Below are positions 23,421 through 35,127 of a DNA stretch of 64,000 nucleotides, piece by piece (within the stretch, counting starts at the first letter, position 1; each line of letters starts with the position of its first letter). This stretch comes from Cordia subcordata (Eukaryota; Streptophyta; Magnoliopsida; Boraginales; Cordiaceae). The stretch lies in contig JAPTOF010000010.1 of the NCBI GenBank assembly GCA_028554755.1, positions 5,616,001 through 5,680,000 on the forward strand, in the 5' to 3' direction. Made by a program: the position numbers and the translations under genes. The notes beneath the pieces are model-generated. The model saw only the letters and a program-made list of their open reading frames with translations. It did not search any database and was not told where the DNA came from.

Positions 23421-26293
23421 ATCATCATCATCATAATAATAATATATAAAGTTATTCCACAAGATAACACGTAAGCTCTTTGGTTACCATGTTAAGTGAT
23501 TGTTATTGTGACATGTTAGTTTTTTTTTCTCTCTTTTTTCTTTTTAAATGGGTTAGTGGGTTTCAATTAACATTAATAGGATGACATTAAAAATTTCGTA
23601 TTAAACTATCACCATTAGTTAACAATTACATATATATATATATATATACATATATACACATATATACAGACATACATACATATGTATATATGTATATCGA
23701 TGCATATATATATTATAAAGTTATACGTTAATTAATCTTAACGACCTCTTTGAATGCTACATAAACTTAAAAAAGAAAGAGTAAAACTTGAATTATATAT
23801 TCTCGCAAATATAATATGCAAAGTGCAAATGTCATTTGTGTTCAAATATAAGAAAAAATACTACAAAATCATTTAAATTATAGATTAAAGTTAATAAAAT
23901 AGTTTATTTATATAATCTAATTAAGAGAAAGAGAAAAAAGAAAAATATAAAGGGTTGTAATTATTAACTTCTACTAAAAATCATTAAAGAAAAAAGAACA
24001 AAACAATATTAAATAAGTCCTAAAGGACAATTAAAATTTTTTATAATATTATATAATATTTAGCAAATATAATAATAAATAAAATGAATGAGAAGAAAAA
24101 ATTACTAAAAAAATAAATAGTTACTAATTTTAAATAATACCTTCAAGTATAGGAGAAATTTTTTAAAAATCCATATTGACTTTAAAAGATTTTAATATTA
24201 TGTTCTAATCCTAATGATTCGATCAAGCTTTTGAATTTTTTAGATGCAACATAAGATAATTTGAGAGAAAATATGATTTGAATTGTATAGTTAAATTGTA
24301 TATTCTCACAAATAATAATGTACAAATTAAAGTAAAAAATCCTCAATTTTCAATTATAATAAAAAAATTATAGCATCTATAAAATCATAAAGCAAAATAC
24401 AAAATAATTAGCCAATACAATTCAAAAAAGAGAAGGTGAAAAAGAAAATAATACAAAAATATATAACTAATGATTTCAAATAAGACTATAAAAAAATGAT
24501 AAAATAATAAATAAATAAATCTCTACATAGTTAACTTATCAAAATTTAAGAGGTTTTAGGCGATACATGCCACCATTTGATAAACTTTTGTGGGTATATT
24601 TATATTAAACATTATTCAATACTAACAGATCTATATGATCATTACCAGTCCCTATTGTTTTCTCTTTAGTTTTTAAATTAGCCTGTTTCAAAAAATATAT
24701 ATTCAAATCACTCCCAACTATTTTTTAATCCAGTAGTCCCTACTATTAAATATTTAAACAAAAATGACTATTATAATTTTATTAACTCAGTAAATAAAAT
24801 ATTTTTAATTGTAGCAATTATTAAATAAAATGATTGAGGTTCGTTATTGTATTAGTTAAGTAAATGACTATAATCATGACTAGTTTCTAAATGTGAGGCT
24901 ATTATATTTATATGGTATTTAGTTAGGAAAAATAAAAATACACATAAAATCAAATTTCTAAATATTTAAAAAATAAAAACACATAAAAAACTTATCTATA
25001 CCCGTGCAAAGCATTAGGTGTGAAAGAACTAGTATAAATAAATTATACATATATTTTAATTTGCCCCTGATTTTTTTTAGCGCAGAAAATAAATAGAGCG
25101 CAAGTGGAACCACTTGCAACATTATATTATCTTTTCATTCTATTTATATTGTATCTTGCAAATTAATTAGACACAAGACAAAAGATTTAAATGCATGCTA
25201 GTTGGAATTTGATCTAATGCAAGTTGCCCAGTTGTTTCTCAAGATTCTTTTCCTGCCAACCAGAACAGGCGTGATTCTTTGAATTCTTCAATCGGCAAGA
25301 AAATGTGAGCGTAATGCCTTGCGTGATTATAATTGTCTGTATCCAATGGTAGGGTCAGGACCCGGAGCACAGTGGAGACACATTCATGTACAAATTTTTT
25401 ATATAGATTAAAACATAATTAGACAAAATATATAATAATTAATATAGTAACAATCTCTAAATATATACAAGAAATCTAAATAAATAACTTTAGTCATTGT
25501 AAATAAAAGTATAAAACTACATTTTATAGATATTCTTGACATGACTAAATATTTTTAAATTGTTTAATATTTAACTTATGATTAGTTTTATTTAATATAT
25601 CTCTCATTATGTAAGAGACCAACAATTATTTATTATTCCAGTTTTTAAAAATTTTCTCTCGTTTCTATTTTCTTATCTTTTTTATTTTTAATTATTTTTT
25701 ACTTTCTTACTTTTTTCTGTGTAATAAAGTATAAATTTATATCTTTTTTTATCACTTTCCATGATCATGAGGAGAAGCACCCTCAGCATTAGGGGGCACA
25801 CCCTCAATTATTATGAAAAAATAAACCTCATATAAATTAATTTTTTATTAATAAAATATAATTATAGAACAACAATAATTTTTTCTCAAAAAAATTCAGG
25901 GGTTGCCTGTGCACCCCTCACTTATACTTCCCTCCACCAATGTGTGTATCTAATTGGTCATTTATGAGGGTAATTAATTGTAATATTTCATATCAATTTA
26001 TAAAGAAATATGTGAAATTAGTTTAGGCGAAAAGACATCGGTAGACGTCCAACTTACAATTAAGATCTAGACCTTCTCCTTAGGAAAGATTGAGGCCCCT
26101 TTGTTTAAAGTGTGGGATAACTGTTGCGATTAGGGTTGGGTTTTAGTGTATGAGTTTGTTGTATATGCTATGTCCTCTATGAATAATCCCTCATCCTTAT
26201 ATGGGCGTCGTTATTCGCAAATTGCAAGCCAATTAGCACTATCTGAGTCTCCCCCTTTAATTGAGCACACACTTTTCTAATTGATTTATTCCT

Positions 26294-26332
<39 letters not shown>

Positions 26333-26690
26333 GTATATAGCAGGTGTATGTTGCAAGGTGCACCTACCGGATGCGCTTTTTCTTTCTTTTTTTTGTTTTG
26401 CTACAATTCTTCTCTTCTCTCCTCTGTTTCATGACAAAAACTAAATCTCACAAAATCCAAAATATAATTCTTTAATTCAATTTGTTCAACAACTTAACAA
26501 AGACATCACATCAAAATTGCAGCTCAATTTAATCAAAATGACTGAAGCAACAACGTCCAAAGAAATAGAAAATATCAAATTTGAAGCAATAAAGTCCAAA
26601 AAATAGAAAACATTTGTAACTTTGAATTGTGAGTTATAAACAAAAATATATAAATCTAATGAAGCTTTCTATGAACAAACAGAGAGTAAA
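23421..26690. other. AT-rich intergenic DNA, no gene seen
   Basis: Holds TA microsatellites (about 23631-23700 and 26297-26330). A plus-strand Helitron-like 3' end lies at about 25009-25033 (CCCGTGCAAAGC, then CTAGT). A block at about 25345-25950 has loosely mirrored ends (CCAATGGTAGGG and CCCTCCACCAATG) and could be an old DNA transposon. None of this is firm. Confidence 0.4.
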
Positions 26691-27190
26691 TAATGAATAA
26701 ACAACTCTGGTGGTTTCAACTAATTTCAATTATAAATAGATATTTTGATGAATAATATGCTATTGAACAAATAATAATAACCTATAGAACAAACACTTAT
26801 AAAACATTATACAAACAATAATATGCAACTGCTACTGAACAAATAATAATTGCCTATTGAACAAACAGTTATAAAACACTGAACAAATAATAATAGGCTA
26901 CAGAACAAATAGTTATAGAATACTGAACAAATAGTTATAGGCTACTGAACAAATAATAATAGTCTACTGAAAAATAATAAAAAGGGTACTACTGAACAAA
27001 TAGTTATAGAGCACTAAATAAACAGATATAAAATACTGAATAACTAATAATTGTCTACCAAAAAAAAAAAAACAGTTATGAAATACTAAACAAATAATAA
27101 TAGTCTATTAAACAAATATTTATAGAACACTGAACAAGCAATAATATGCTAACAATAAAAGTCTACTGAACAAATAATAATAAACTACTG
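26690..27190 (+). repeat. Degenerate minisatellite, unit near ACTGAACAAATAATAATAGGCT
   Basis: The motif CTGAACAAATAATAATAG or its variants (GAACAAATAGTTATAGA) recurs about every 20-45 bases throughout. It precedes the MULE transposase relic and may be part of that element's end region. Confidence 0.7.
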
Positions 27191-27419
27191 AATATATACC
27201 AATCCTTTAAATACATACACACATACACATCAGAACCAATTGTCACAAATATGACTAAACAGAAATGTAGAGAGAGAAAACAAAGATGAAGAAGATGAAC
27301 ATATCAATATTGCAACAACAGCGGCGGAGTTTGCCACTTTTTTCATTTCCCTGCAACCACATTCTACTTTTGAAATTGGAGGACCCTCTCATCACGGCGA
27401 TGGCACGGAGGAGAGATGT

Positions 27420-29341
27420 GACGTCGCAGCAGATACTGTTTTGTTGGAGGCAGATGAAGAAAACGAGGACGGTGAATTGAACGATCAAGAAGAAGATGCA
27501 ATTTTAGAAGCAAGTTTGAACTACCAAATTAAGAACGAGGTAGAAGGACCAGAAGTCGATGCAGAGGTGGAGGTAGATGAGGAGGAAGCCGTGGAGTTCT
27601 ATATTGCTAGGACTGAATTCTACACGACAAGCAGGTACGAGGTCAGCAAACGTCCAATATAGGACCTGGAGAAGATGGAACTGGCCGAAGGAATGGTGTT
27701 CCCATCCAAAGTGGATGGGATAAGGGTTGTTCAATAGAATGCGATAAGAATACAGAAGGAATATATGATTGTCAAGTCGAGTAAGACCCTGTGGAAGGTA
27801 CGGTATAGGGAAGCACACAATGGAAGTGTGGCATGCCCATGGTATGTATATGTCATAAGGAAAGCAACGCACAAGCAGTGGAAGATTACGCAGTATGACG
27901 CAAGACATATATGTATGGCGTAAATAACTGCGTCAGGGCACAGAAATTTGACGTCAGGATTGGTTGGATACTTGGTGAGGCATTGCATAGCTAAGAAGGC
28001 TGATTACGAGGTCGGGCTTATCCAAGCTCACATGAAAGAGAAGCTTAATGCGAATGTCAGTTACGAAAAAGCATGGAACGGCCGGAACAAAGCAATTGAA
28101 CTAATGTATGGCAATTGGGACACGTCGTATCAGATGCTACCATAGTTTCTTGGGGCCGTGATGGCCAAGAATCCAGGTAATGTGGTGAGATATAGGTTCG
28201 CCGAAGGTTTAAAAGAGGCTAAAAAAAATTTCGACATGGTTTATTGGGCGTTCGGTCCGTGCATCGCAACGTGGAGGCATTGTAAGCTTGTGGTTTCGCT
28301 GGACGGCACACACTTGCGGGGAAAGTACAAGGGTCATCTCCTAGTTGCATTAGCCACAAACGCGAACTGCCAAGTTTTGCTGTTAGCATTTGCAGTTGTA
28401 GAAGTAGAGACAACTCGTACTTGATTGTGGTTTTTATACCAGTTGCGCAAGAACTTCTTCAATGAGATGCCCCAAGTGTGTATCATTTAGATAGGCATGC
28501 AAGCATTGCATCTGCAATCGAATAGGTTACATGTGACGGTCAACTTGAAATAAAACATCGCATTTGTTTGAGATATCTAAAAAGCAATGTGATGAAAAAA
28601 TGGCGGAATCAATTCATTAAAGACATGTGTTGGATAGCTGGCCGAGAATGTCAAACACGCAAACATGTGCATGCAATGAACATGATCCTTGATGTGGACC
28701 CTAGTCAGAACGATGTTGGCAGACGTGTACACAAGTTCCTATCCGATATCCCTGCCGAGGCATGTACCATGAGCACTGATGGAGGATTCAGATGGGGTAT
28801 GATGATGACAAATAATGTCGAATGCTTCAACGGTGTCCTCGTTGGTGCAACGGGGTTACCTATCACGGCCCTTGTTACCAATACTTTTATGAAGATAAAA
28901 GGTTACTTTCATGATCAGTTGGTCCATGCGACGGAGTTGGAAAGTGAAGGCCATCGGCTCCCTCCTAGTGTGAGGGAACTCTTTGAGAAGTGGAAGACCT
29001 CGTCACATCGCCATCACGTACTTAGTTTTAGACAAGATGGCAGATACCAGGTGGGTCGGTTGCCAGTTTGATGGAACGTGAATCCGCCAAACCAAGTTGT
29101 CAACTGGGAAGACCGTATATGTACTTGTGGAAAGTGGATTGAATATCACCTGCCATGCTCGCATGCACAAACTATTGCTTGGTTTAGGAGGTTTAATGCG
29201 AAGAACATGATGCCTCAACAGCTGACGGTGAAATCGTACAAAGATACATATTGGCGGACATTTGAGCCTCTCGGACACCAATTTTATTGGCCTCCAACGC
29301 TTGCATGGACATTGCATTCGAACCGAAGTCGCGTTCGGTAG
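27420..29341 (+). pseudogene. MULE (MuDR-like) transposase, decayed
   Basis: One frame from 27441 to 28424 and another from 28568 to 29341 together follow the usual order of a mudrA-type transposase. First come an acidic N-terminus and a degraded DNA-binding region (MVFPSKVDGIRVVQ, then VACPWYV). The MULE catalytic core follows, with VVSLDGTHLRGKYKGHLL near 28290. The distal part carries NNVECFNGVLVGA, and the SWIM zinc finger CTCGKWIEYHLPCSHAQ lies near 29119-29169. At least four in-frame stops (about 27660, 27737, 27920 and 28143) and a frame change between 28424 and 28568 make it non-functional. MULE transposases cut and move DNA in the nucleus. The family call is firm from the SWIM finger and the DGTHL motif. 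Confidence 0.85.
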
Positions 29342-29780
29342 AGAAGAGGACGAGCCGGCGGCCGGCGCATTCCAAACAAGATGGATCACTCGGACCGCCG
29401 TGGACGACGAAGGTGTACAGCATGTGGTCAACCGGGTCACACTGCTCCAATTTGCTCCAACAACCAAAATGCGTAATCCGTTATGTTTAGCGGTTGCCAC
29501 AAGTTCCATATGTGATAATTTTATGTCTATTTGTTTTGACATTGTAATGCTATTGTGCAATCGTTTTATGTATATTTGTTGTGACTTTGTGATGTTATTG
29601 TTAATTAACGTTGTCAGTGAACTTGTTGTGGCGTTGTGATACGGTCATGTTTAATCAACGTCGACATGTGTAAGAAAAAAAAGGCTAAAACAAATAAAAA
29701 AAACAAATGAAATAATAATCAACAAAAAGATAATGTCTCACAAATACATATGAAACAAAAAGCACTCGAAAATGAATACA

Positions 29781-30212
29781 TCATCCCGGCGTGTAATGAT
29801 CAGGGCCCTTCCCCCTATTAGTGCGGTCAGGTAAATGACGTCTAACAGGGGATGGGGCGTTGCGCTTCTGGGATGAACGTGTCTGGTGGAGCGGCGGCTC
29901 ATGTGCCTGCTGCTGTGTGGCGGGTGCCTGGGTCGCTTGTGGCTCGGAGTGCGGCGGCTGGTCCTGATGCTTAACGCCACTGGACACCAACTGATGGTTA
30001 ATGTAGTCATGTGATCCCATATATCTGCTCGATGACCCCCCCCCCGATGACTCACTTTGAGTCGCCTCGTCATCCTTCTCGTCATCATCCGGCTCCTCAA
30101 CATAGGGCTGAGATGATCCACCAGCCTCGAACGTGCCCCAGCCACCTGAACCGTTGGAGAAGTCAACAGGGAACAAACGCCACACGGACCGCGTTCCCCA
30201 AAGGCAACACAT
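29781..30212 (-). pseudogene. Low-complexity open frame, possible C-terminus of a transposon-borne mobile-domain protein
   Basis: A 143-codon minus-strand frame rich in acidic residues, Ser, Gln and His (EEPDDDEKDDEATQSE, then PATQQQAHEPP), ending RTNRGKGPDHYTPG. It lies convergent to the transposase relic, about 440 bases past its end. Plant MULEs often carry a second, convergent gene. The tail resembles low-complexity C-termini of transposon-borne plant mobile domain proteins, but that link is from memory and inference. No N-terminal domain is attached on this strand. Confidence 0.35.
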
Positions 30213-30608
30213 TCACCTCCAGGTCATTTTTTCCCTATTCAGCCAATTTCAATCAAAAAAATTCCCCCAACCCCCTGAAGAAAAGTTTTAAATTTTCAGC
30301 CTTATTGCAAAGGACATAGCCTTTATCTTGTAAGTTATTTATTTTATGTTGTGTTTTGCAATTATATTTAGCGTTTTAAGTTATATAATTTGTTTTTAGT
30401 TTGTGTAATTTTTTTTTGGTAGTTTAATATAATTTAATTTTGAATCATGATGTTGATTTGTTAATTTGTATTTTAATTGTTGTTAGTTTAGCGAATGAAT
30501 AATTTAAGAAGTTAGTTATTTAATGACTTAGAGATTTAAATTTTTTAGATTAAAGTAAAGTTAGTCAATTGTAGAAAATTAGAATTATAGCTTAGGTTAT
30601 ATAATTTC

Positions 30609-30635
30609 AACATTATTATTATTATTATTATTATT

Positions 30636-30689
<54 letters not shown>

Positions 30690-30798
30690 ATTTTATTATT
30701 AACTTTTTTAGATTAAAGTAAAGTTAGTCAATTGTAGGAAATTTTGTAATTAGCAATTTAAAAATGTTAATTTTGTTGGTAATTTATTATAGCTTAGG

Positions 30799-30866
<68 letters not shown>

Positions 30867-30960
30867 TACTGCTACTACTACTACTACTACTACGATTATT
30901 GATATTATTATCATTTTATTATTATTATTATTATTAGTGTTATCATTATTATTATTTAAT
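30609..30960 (+). repeat. Trinucleotide microsatellites (ATT)n, (GTT)n, (ACT)n
   Basis: ATT units then GTT units fill about 30616-30690. A second ATT run fills about 30801-30864 and passes into ACT units. A shared phrase (AGATTAAAGTAAAGTTAGTCAATTG) before each run shows the block itself was duplicated. Confidence 0.95.
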
Positions 30961-31035
30961 AAATTAGAGATTTAAATTTTAGAATAAAGTAAAGTTAGTT
31001 AATTGTTATTATTATTTTTTATTTTAGGATTCATT

Positions 31036-31567
31036 ATGGATAGTCGACCGAGACCAGTATTACACCACGTTGTTGTGCCACTATATGGAGCATCGAATCC
31101 AATATTTGCAGGATCCACATCATTTGGGTAGCTTTAGATGATATAGGTCGAATCGGCCTTTGTTTAATGATCTAGAGCACCCATTTGTACTATAGCAGTT
31201 GGTCGAGACGAGATTCTATGGATGTTATAAATCCCGCCACCATCAGCTTAACCGCGGGTTGATTACTTATATCATTGAGAGGTGGCAACTGGAGACCCAC
31301 ATCTTTCATTTACCCATAGCAGAGGCTACCATCAGCCTGTAGGATGTGGCTGTCTATTGGGCTCTTCCCATGACTGGTACACCTTTTCCAGTGCTTGATA
31401 CTACTGTCCGCTCGAGGGATGATTGGGTTATTACGGTTCGTGATTTGCTAGGGATTGATGCAGATACGATTGCGGACGATGGTACCGGCTGTATTGACAT
31501 TGTGGGGAATGCAATAAATTTCATCCAATTGTGGGACAGGTTTTGTGATGCAGGATACTCCGGATAA
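31036..31567 (+). pseudogene. Plant mobile domain (MAIN/MAIL-like) fragment
   Basis: Opens MDSRPRPVLHHVVVPLYG, is broken by stops, then reads RWQLETHIFHLPIAEATISL, a stop, and DVAVYWALPMTGTPFPV. The last two match the core of the plant mobile domain, where 'RWRPETHTFHLP' and 'TITLQDVxxLxGLPxxG' are typical. At least three in-frame stops make it a relic. Mobile-domain genes occur both as host genes and inside MULE and gypsy elements. The MULE transposase remains 1.7 kb upstream suggest a transposon source. Confidence 0.7.
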
Positions 31568-31646
31568 CCCCACTCAAGACCAGGCGTGGCAACGGGCACG
31601 ACTGTGAATATTTCTCGTGATTTGCTTGTCTCTGCTACTCGTACTT

Positions 31647-31649
<3 letters not shown>

Positions 31650-31691
<42 letters not shown>
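31650..31691 (+). repeat. (TA)n microsatellite
   Basis: About twenty uninterrupted TA units, directly before the left edge of the segmental duplication. Confidence 0.95.
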
Positions 31692-31694
<3 letters not shown>

Positions 31695-31699
31695 TCGTT

Positions 31700-32885
31700 T
31701 ATTACTACTCAATACTGGAATCGGTTAATGTTTTGTATTTTCTATTATTGACAACAGGCCAAGTGGTCAAGAAAGTGGTCGAATTGAAAAAGAAGACCTT
31801 AATCTCAGAGAAGGTACCTCATGGGTCAACTTTTGAAAGTGTCCTTTACCTCCAGAAGATTTGGTTGAAAAAATCGTATGTAGAATTGGTTTGATCTGTG
31901 TTGTATGTTTAGTGTTTGTCTCTCCAAAAGTCTTGTCAAATGATAAGACTTAGAGCTCGTTTGTCTCTATTTATTTTGCAATTTATAAATTTTTAAAGAA
32001 AAAAACCTTTCACATATTTTTTATTATTTACAATCTATAAACTCCAAATAAGCTTAGCCAAATAGGTTGTTACTTCTTAGGGAAAAAAAATGCCTTACTA
32101 ATTAAAAGCCCAAACGACTATCATTAATAAGTCATTAGCTCATATATATCTAGTAGTTATGTGTTTCCTCCAAGTTAACTGACATTACATGTCATGTATG
32201 GGGCTTGTGGAGTTTTTACTTCATATGTTTGCTTAAATAATTTTTTTGGACCAAGAGAGGTATTATTCTTTTCTTGGCTAAGTTGGCCATGATAAAAATA
32301 TAGAGTAACTCAAGATCTTATATTCGTAAATTTAGAGTTTGTAATTTTTTTTTAATATGGGACAAGAATATATTTTAATATGTCCTCAACTCTTCTTAAT
32401 CTTATATGGTTAAGTTTGTAGTTTTTAATGACTAAGAATTAAATTGAGATTGAAGATGCAACCTATAGTGAATTGCATGACCATAAAAGATACGGGCTAG
32501 CGTGAACAAGATAGGAGTAAGGCCCCAGAGAAAATAATGGGTCATAATGCTCATGTATACATGACCAACAAGACTTGGATATTTGAATATCAATTAATGT
32601 TAAGATTGAGTGACCTACAATCTTATATAATAATATTATAATGAATAATTTGATTTTTAATATAAAATATGAATATAACTACCCAAAGTATTTATTGCTA
32701 CATATATACAACCAAAGAAAAATGAAAAAAAGGTGCAAGTTACCTCAGTTTGTCCAAGAAAATTACTACTTAAATTTTAAACTTGACAGATCATGCTTGT
32801 ACCAATACATCATTGAGTAGGCTACTTCAAAATCTTTCAATTCAATATAACTCAAAAGCAATTTTGTCAAAAAGGTGGTCTTCAT
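31700..32885 (+). repeat. Segmental duplication, unit 1 left block
   Basis: Aligns with 36400-37690. Shared landmarks in order: TTTGTATT after ACTGGAAT, GAAGGTACCTCATGGGTCAAC, GTGGAGTTTTTACTTCATAT, TGAAGATGCAAC, and GAAAATTACTACTTAAATTT. Near 31758-31880 one frame is open for about 40 codons (QVVKKVVELKKK, then VPHGSTFESVLYLQKIWLKK) and could be an old exon. I do not recognise the protein, and unit 2 has a stop in the same frame. Confidence 0.85.
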
Positions 32886-32984
32886 TAACATAACTTCCCT
32901 TGGAGCCTTTTTATTTCTTTCTATCGAAACATGACATAGTTATTCTTATCTTTCTTCATAAGCTACGACTAATTTGACATCTTC

Positions 32985-33564
32985 CATTGGATCTAACAGC
33001 TTTTGCCATATCCACTCTCTTCTCTATCCCTTGCTTCCCCTATGTCATTAAAGCTATGCTTAAATCAACAGATACCACAAATCTGATTAAGCATGTGTTC
33101 AAAGCAGTAGCTACAACAGAAGATAGTATACTTTCTATCTCTCCAACTTATGCATTGTGCTACGTGCAACCAACAAACTAGATGTCGAAATTGTCAACAA
33201 AATGCTTTTTGATTATGCAAAGGAAGGTAATTTTGGATATATTATACATGTTTCATCTGATGTTGGGTTTTTGTTTCATCATTGATCATGACTTATGCAA
33301 AATCGCTATGAATTGCTATTGCTCTTTACTTTTGGTGTGAAGATGAAAAAGAGATTTGAAAAGCCAAACAGCATTGCCTTTACCCTTTTGATTAGGGGTT
33401 TGCTCCTCAGCGACAGAATCACTGACGCTCTAATTCTCTACGATAAGGTTTTCGAAAGTGCGCTTTGCTCTCCAGGTGCGTATGCCACGTCTATAGTTCT
33501 CCTGGGCTTGTGTCAATTAGGTAACCTGGAGAAATCTATTGATATGTTGACCGTGATGATGTGA
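32985..33564 (+). pseudogene. Pentatricopeptide repeat (PPR) gene fragment
   Basis: The clearest part, 33355-33555, encodes two PPR-like units: KPNSIAFTLLIRGLLLSD with ITDALILYDKV, then YATSIVLLGLCQLGNLEK with SIDML. Upstream pieces in other frames (VEIVNKMLFDYAKEG near 33187-33228, and TTNLIKHVFKAV near 33080) have a similar helical flavour. The frame changes and ends at a stop at 33562 after two units, where intact PPR proteins have many. PPR proteins bind organelle RNA. This piece is a fragment. Confidence 0.55.
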
Positions 33565-33854
33565 TCAGGCTTCTGAAATCTATGCTCGGGAAGGGTATTA
33601 CATTAGACTCGAGTACATCCCGTGTGATAGACGGGCAACTACTTGTTCTCGTGTATTTATTTATTATTTTTGACAAATTTTTGTATTTTACTTGATGATG
33701 AAATACAAATGTATCTTTTAAAATTTTATTGTTTGTTAGTTTTTATTAGTAATTATGTATTGAAGGATATGACTTTATATAGGGGTTACAAAACAAAAAA
33801 GAGAGATAGCATTAATATGTGTATTATTTCTAAAGATTATAGTTGAAAGTAACA

Positions 33855-34182
33855 TCTATACTATATAATAAAGCAAAATACGCTGTAATTTTTTACTGCC
33901 AAGTGACGCTCTATATGATAAACTTTTCATAGTTACTTATCATTTAAATATGCCTATTCTTAGGTCATCTTTTGTTTTCTATCATTTATTCAGTTCCATT
34001 CCTATATTAGACATTTTAATTTAATTAATATTATGCCCTTTCTTTTTATATTATCATTATTTTATTAATTTCATAGTATATAATTATTTCAATAACTATT
34101 TAGTAAGATACAAAAACTCTATAGTTTTAATATATTCAATCACATATGCCGTTTTCTATGCATCGCACAGGTGTCACACTAG
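33855..34182 (+). mobile_element. Short non-autonomous Helitron, copy 1
   Basis: Starts TCTATACTATATAATAAAG after a host A and ends CATCGCACAGGTGTCACACTAG before a host T. That is the Helitron pattern: 5' TC, 3' CTAG with a short hairpin just before it, insertion between A and T, no target duplication. It is 328 bases and aligns end to end with 38759-39091. Confidence 0.85.
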
Positions 34183-34863
34183 TAATATATATTTTGAAAT
34201 GTTCTACAAAAATATATATAGAAAGTCATGTATTCTATTTTTAAAAATAAGTTTATTTTTAATCTCCATATAAATATACAATTTATATTAGAAATGTAAA
34301 ATTAATTATTCTAGTTACCCATGAAGGAAAAATTACGTATCAATATCTAATTTTGAATAGAGTCCATATTTTCTCAATATAAAAAATAAATAGAAGAGTT
34401 TGAATAAAAATTATCTAATAATTGATAAATTATTTGTAATTCAAAAATCCATTAAACTATCATATAAAATTCAAAAATTCAAGTAAGATATGAAATGTAA
34501 TAGAAGTATGATATATTATTTACTATTGCTAGTTGTTTTTTTGACTACTCACTTACTTGCTTAGTAAAAAAAAAAGGTATCTTTTTGTATGAATAGGAGA
34601 TAGATTAAATTTTTTTAGGGAAAAAATATATGATATGATGACAACATGGATAAAAAATGCAACTACTTGTAGGCATGCATCAAATAAAATTCAAAACTTA
34701 TTACACTTTAAGATGTACCAAATGCATTTTTCAAATTTGTATAATTACACTTTCAAGCATAACAAATATTTTTTGTTTTATTACTAATCAACAAGGGCAA
34801 GAAAATTACACAACACAATCATCCATGAGTTACACTGAAAACATACAATATTGTGATGCGACC
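34183..34863. other. AT-rich spacer, no gene seen
   Basis: Between Helitron copy 1 and the short SINE; A/T tracts only. Confidence 0.5.
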
Positions 34864-34876
34864 AAATACATCAACA

Positions 34877-34992
34877 AAGACAAGAAGGTGTAGCTCAGTA
34901 GAAGAACTCCTCGCTTAAGACTTTTAGGTCTCAAGTTTGAGTCATCAATAGAGATAAATGGAGAACTCTTATTGATCTTCTTTGAAAAAAAA
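34877..34992 (+). mobile_element. Very short tRNA-like SINE with 13-base target duplication
   Basis: A box TAGCTCAGTAGA at 34891 and a degraded B box AGTTTGAGTC at 34934 define a tRNA-like head, followed by about 40 bases and an A tail. AAATACATCAACA flanks it at 34864-34876 and 34993-35005. The related segment near 39255-39285 lacks the insert, so it arrived after the duplication. The 116-base total is short even for a SINE. A retroposed degenerate tRNA is the alternative. Confidence 0.7.
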
Positions 34993-35127
34993 AAATACAT
35001 CAACAGAACACTTAGGACTACAAAAACAAGGAAAATATTAATTATAACGACATGAAAATGGAAGTGCAATTTGCAGATGGTCAGGCTTGACCGACCCCTT
35101 CAGCCCATGAGTCTTTTTCATTGGTTT

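Noticed and set aside
29003..29560. 185-codon minus-strand open frame opposite the transposase
   Set aside because: It is the complement of the transposase SWIM-finger region. The plus strand has the conserved motifs, so this is a shadow frame.
29262..29639. 125-codon plus-strand frame after the transposase
   Set aside because: It overlaps the end of the transposase in another frame and has no recognisable motif.
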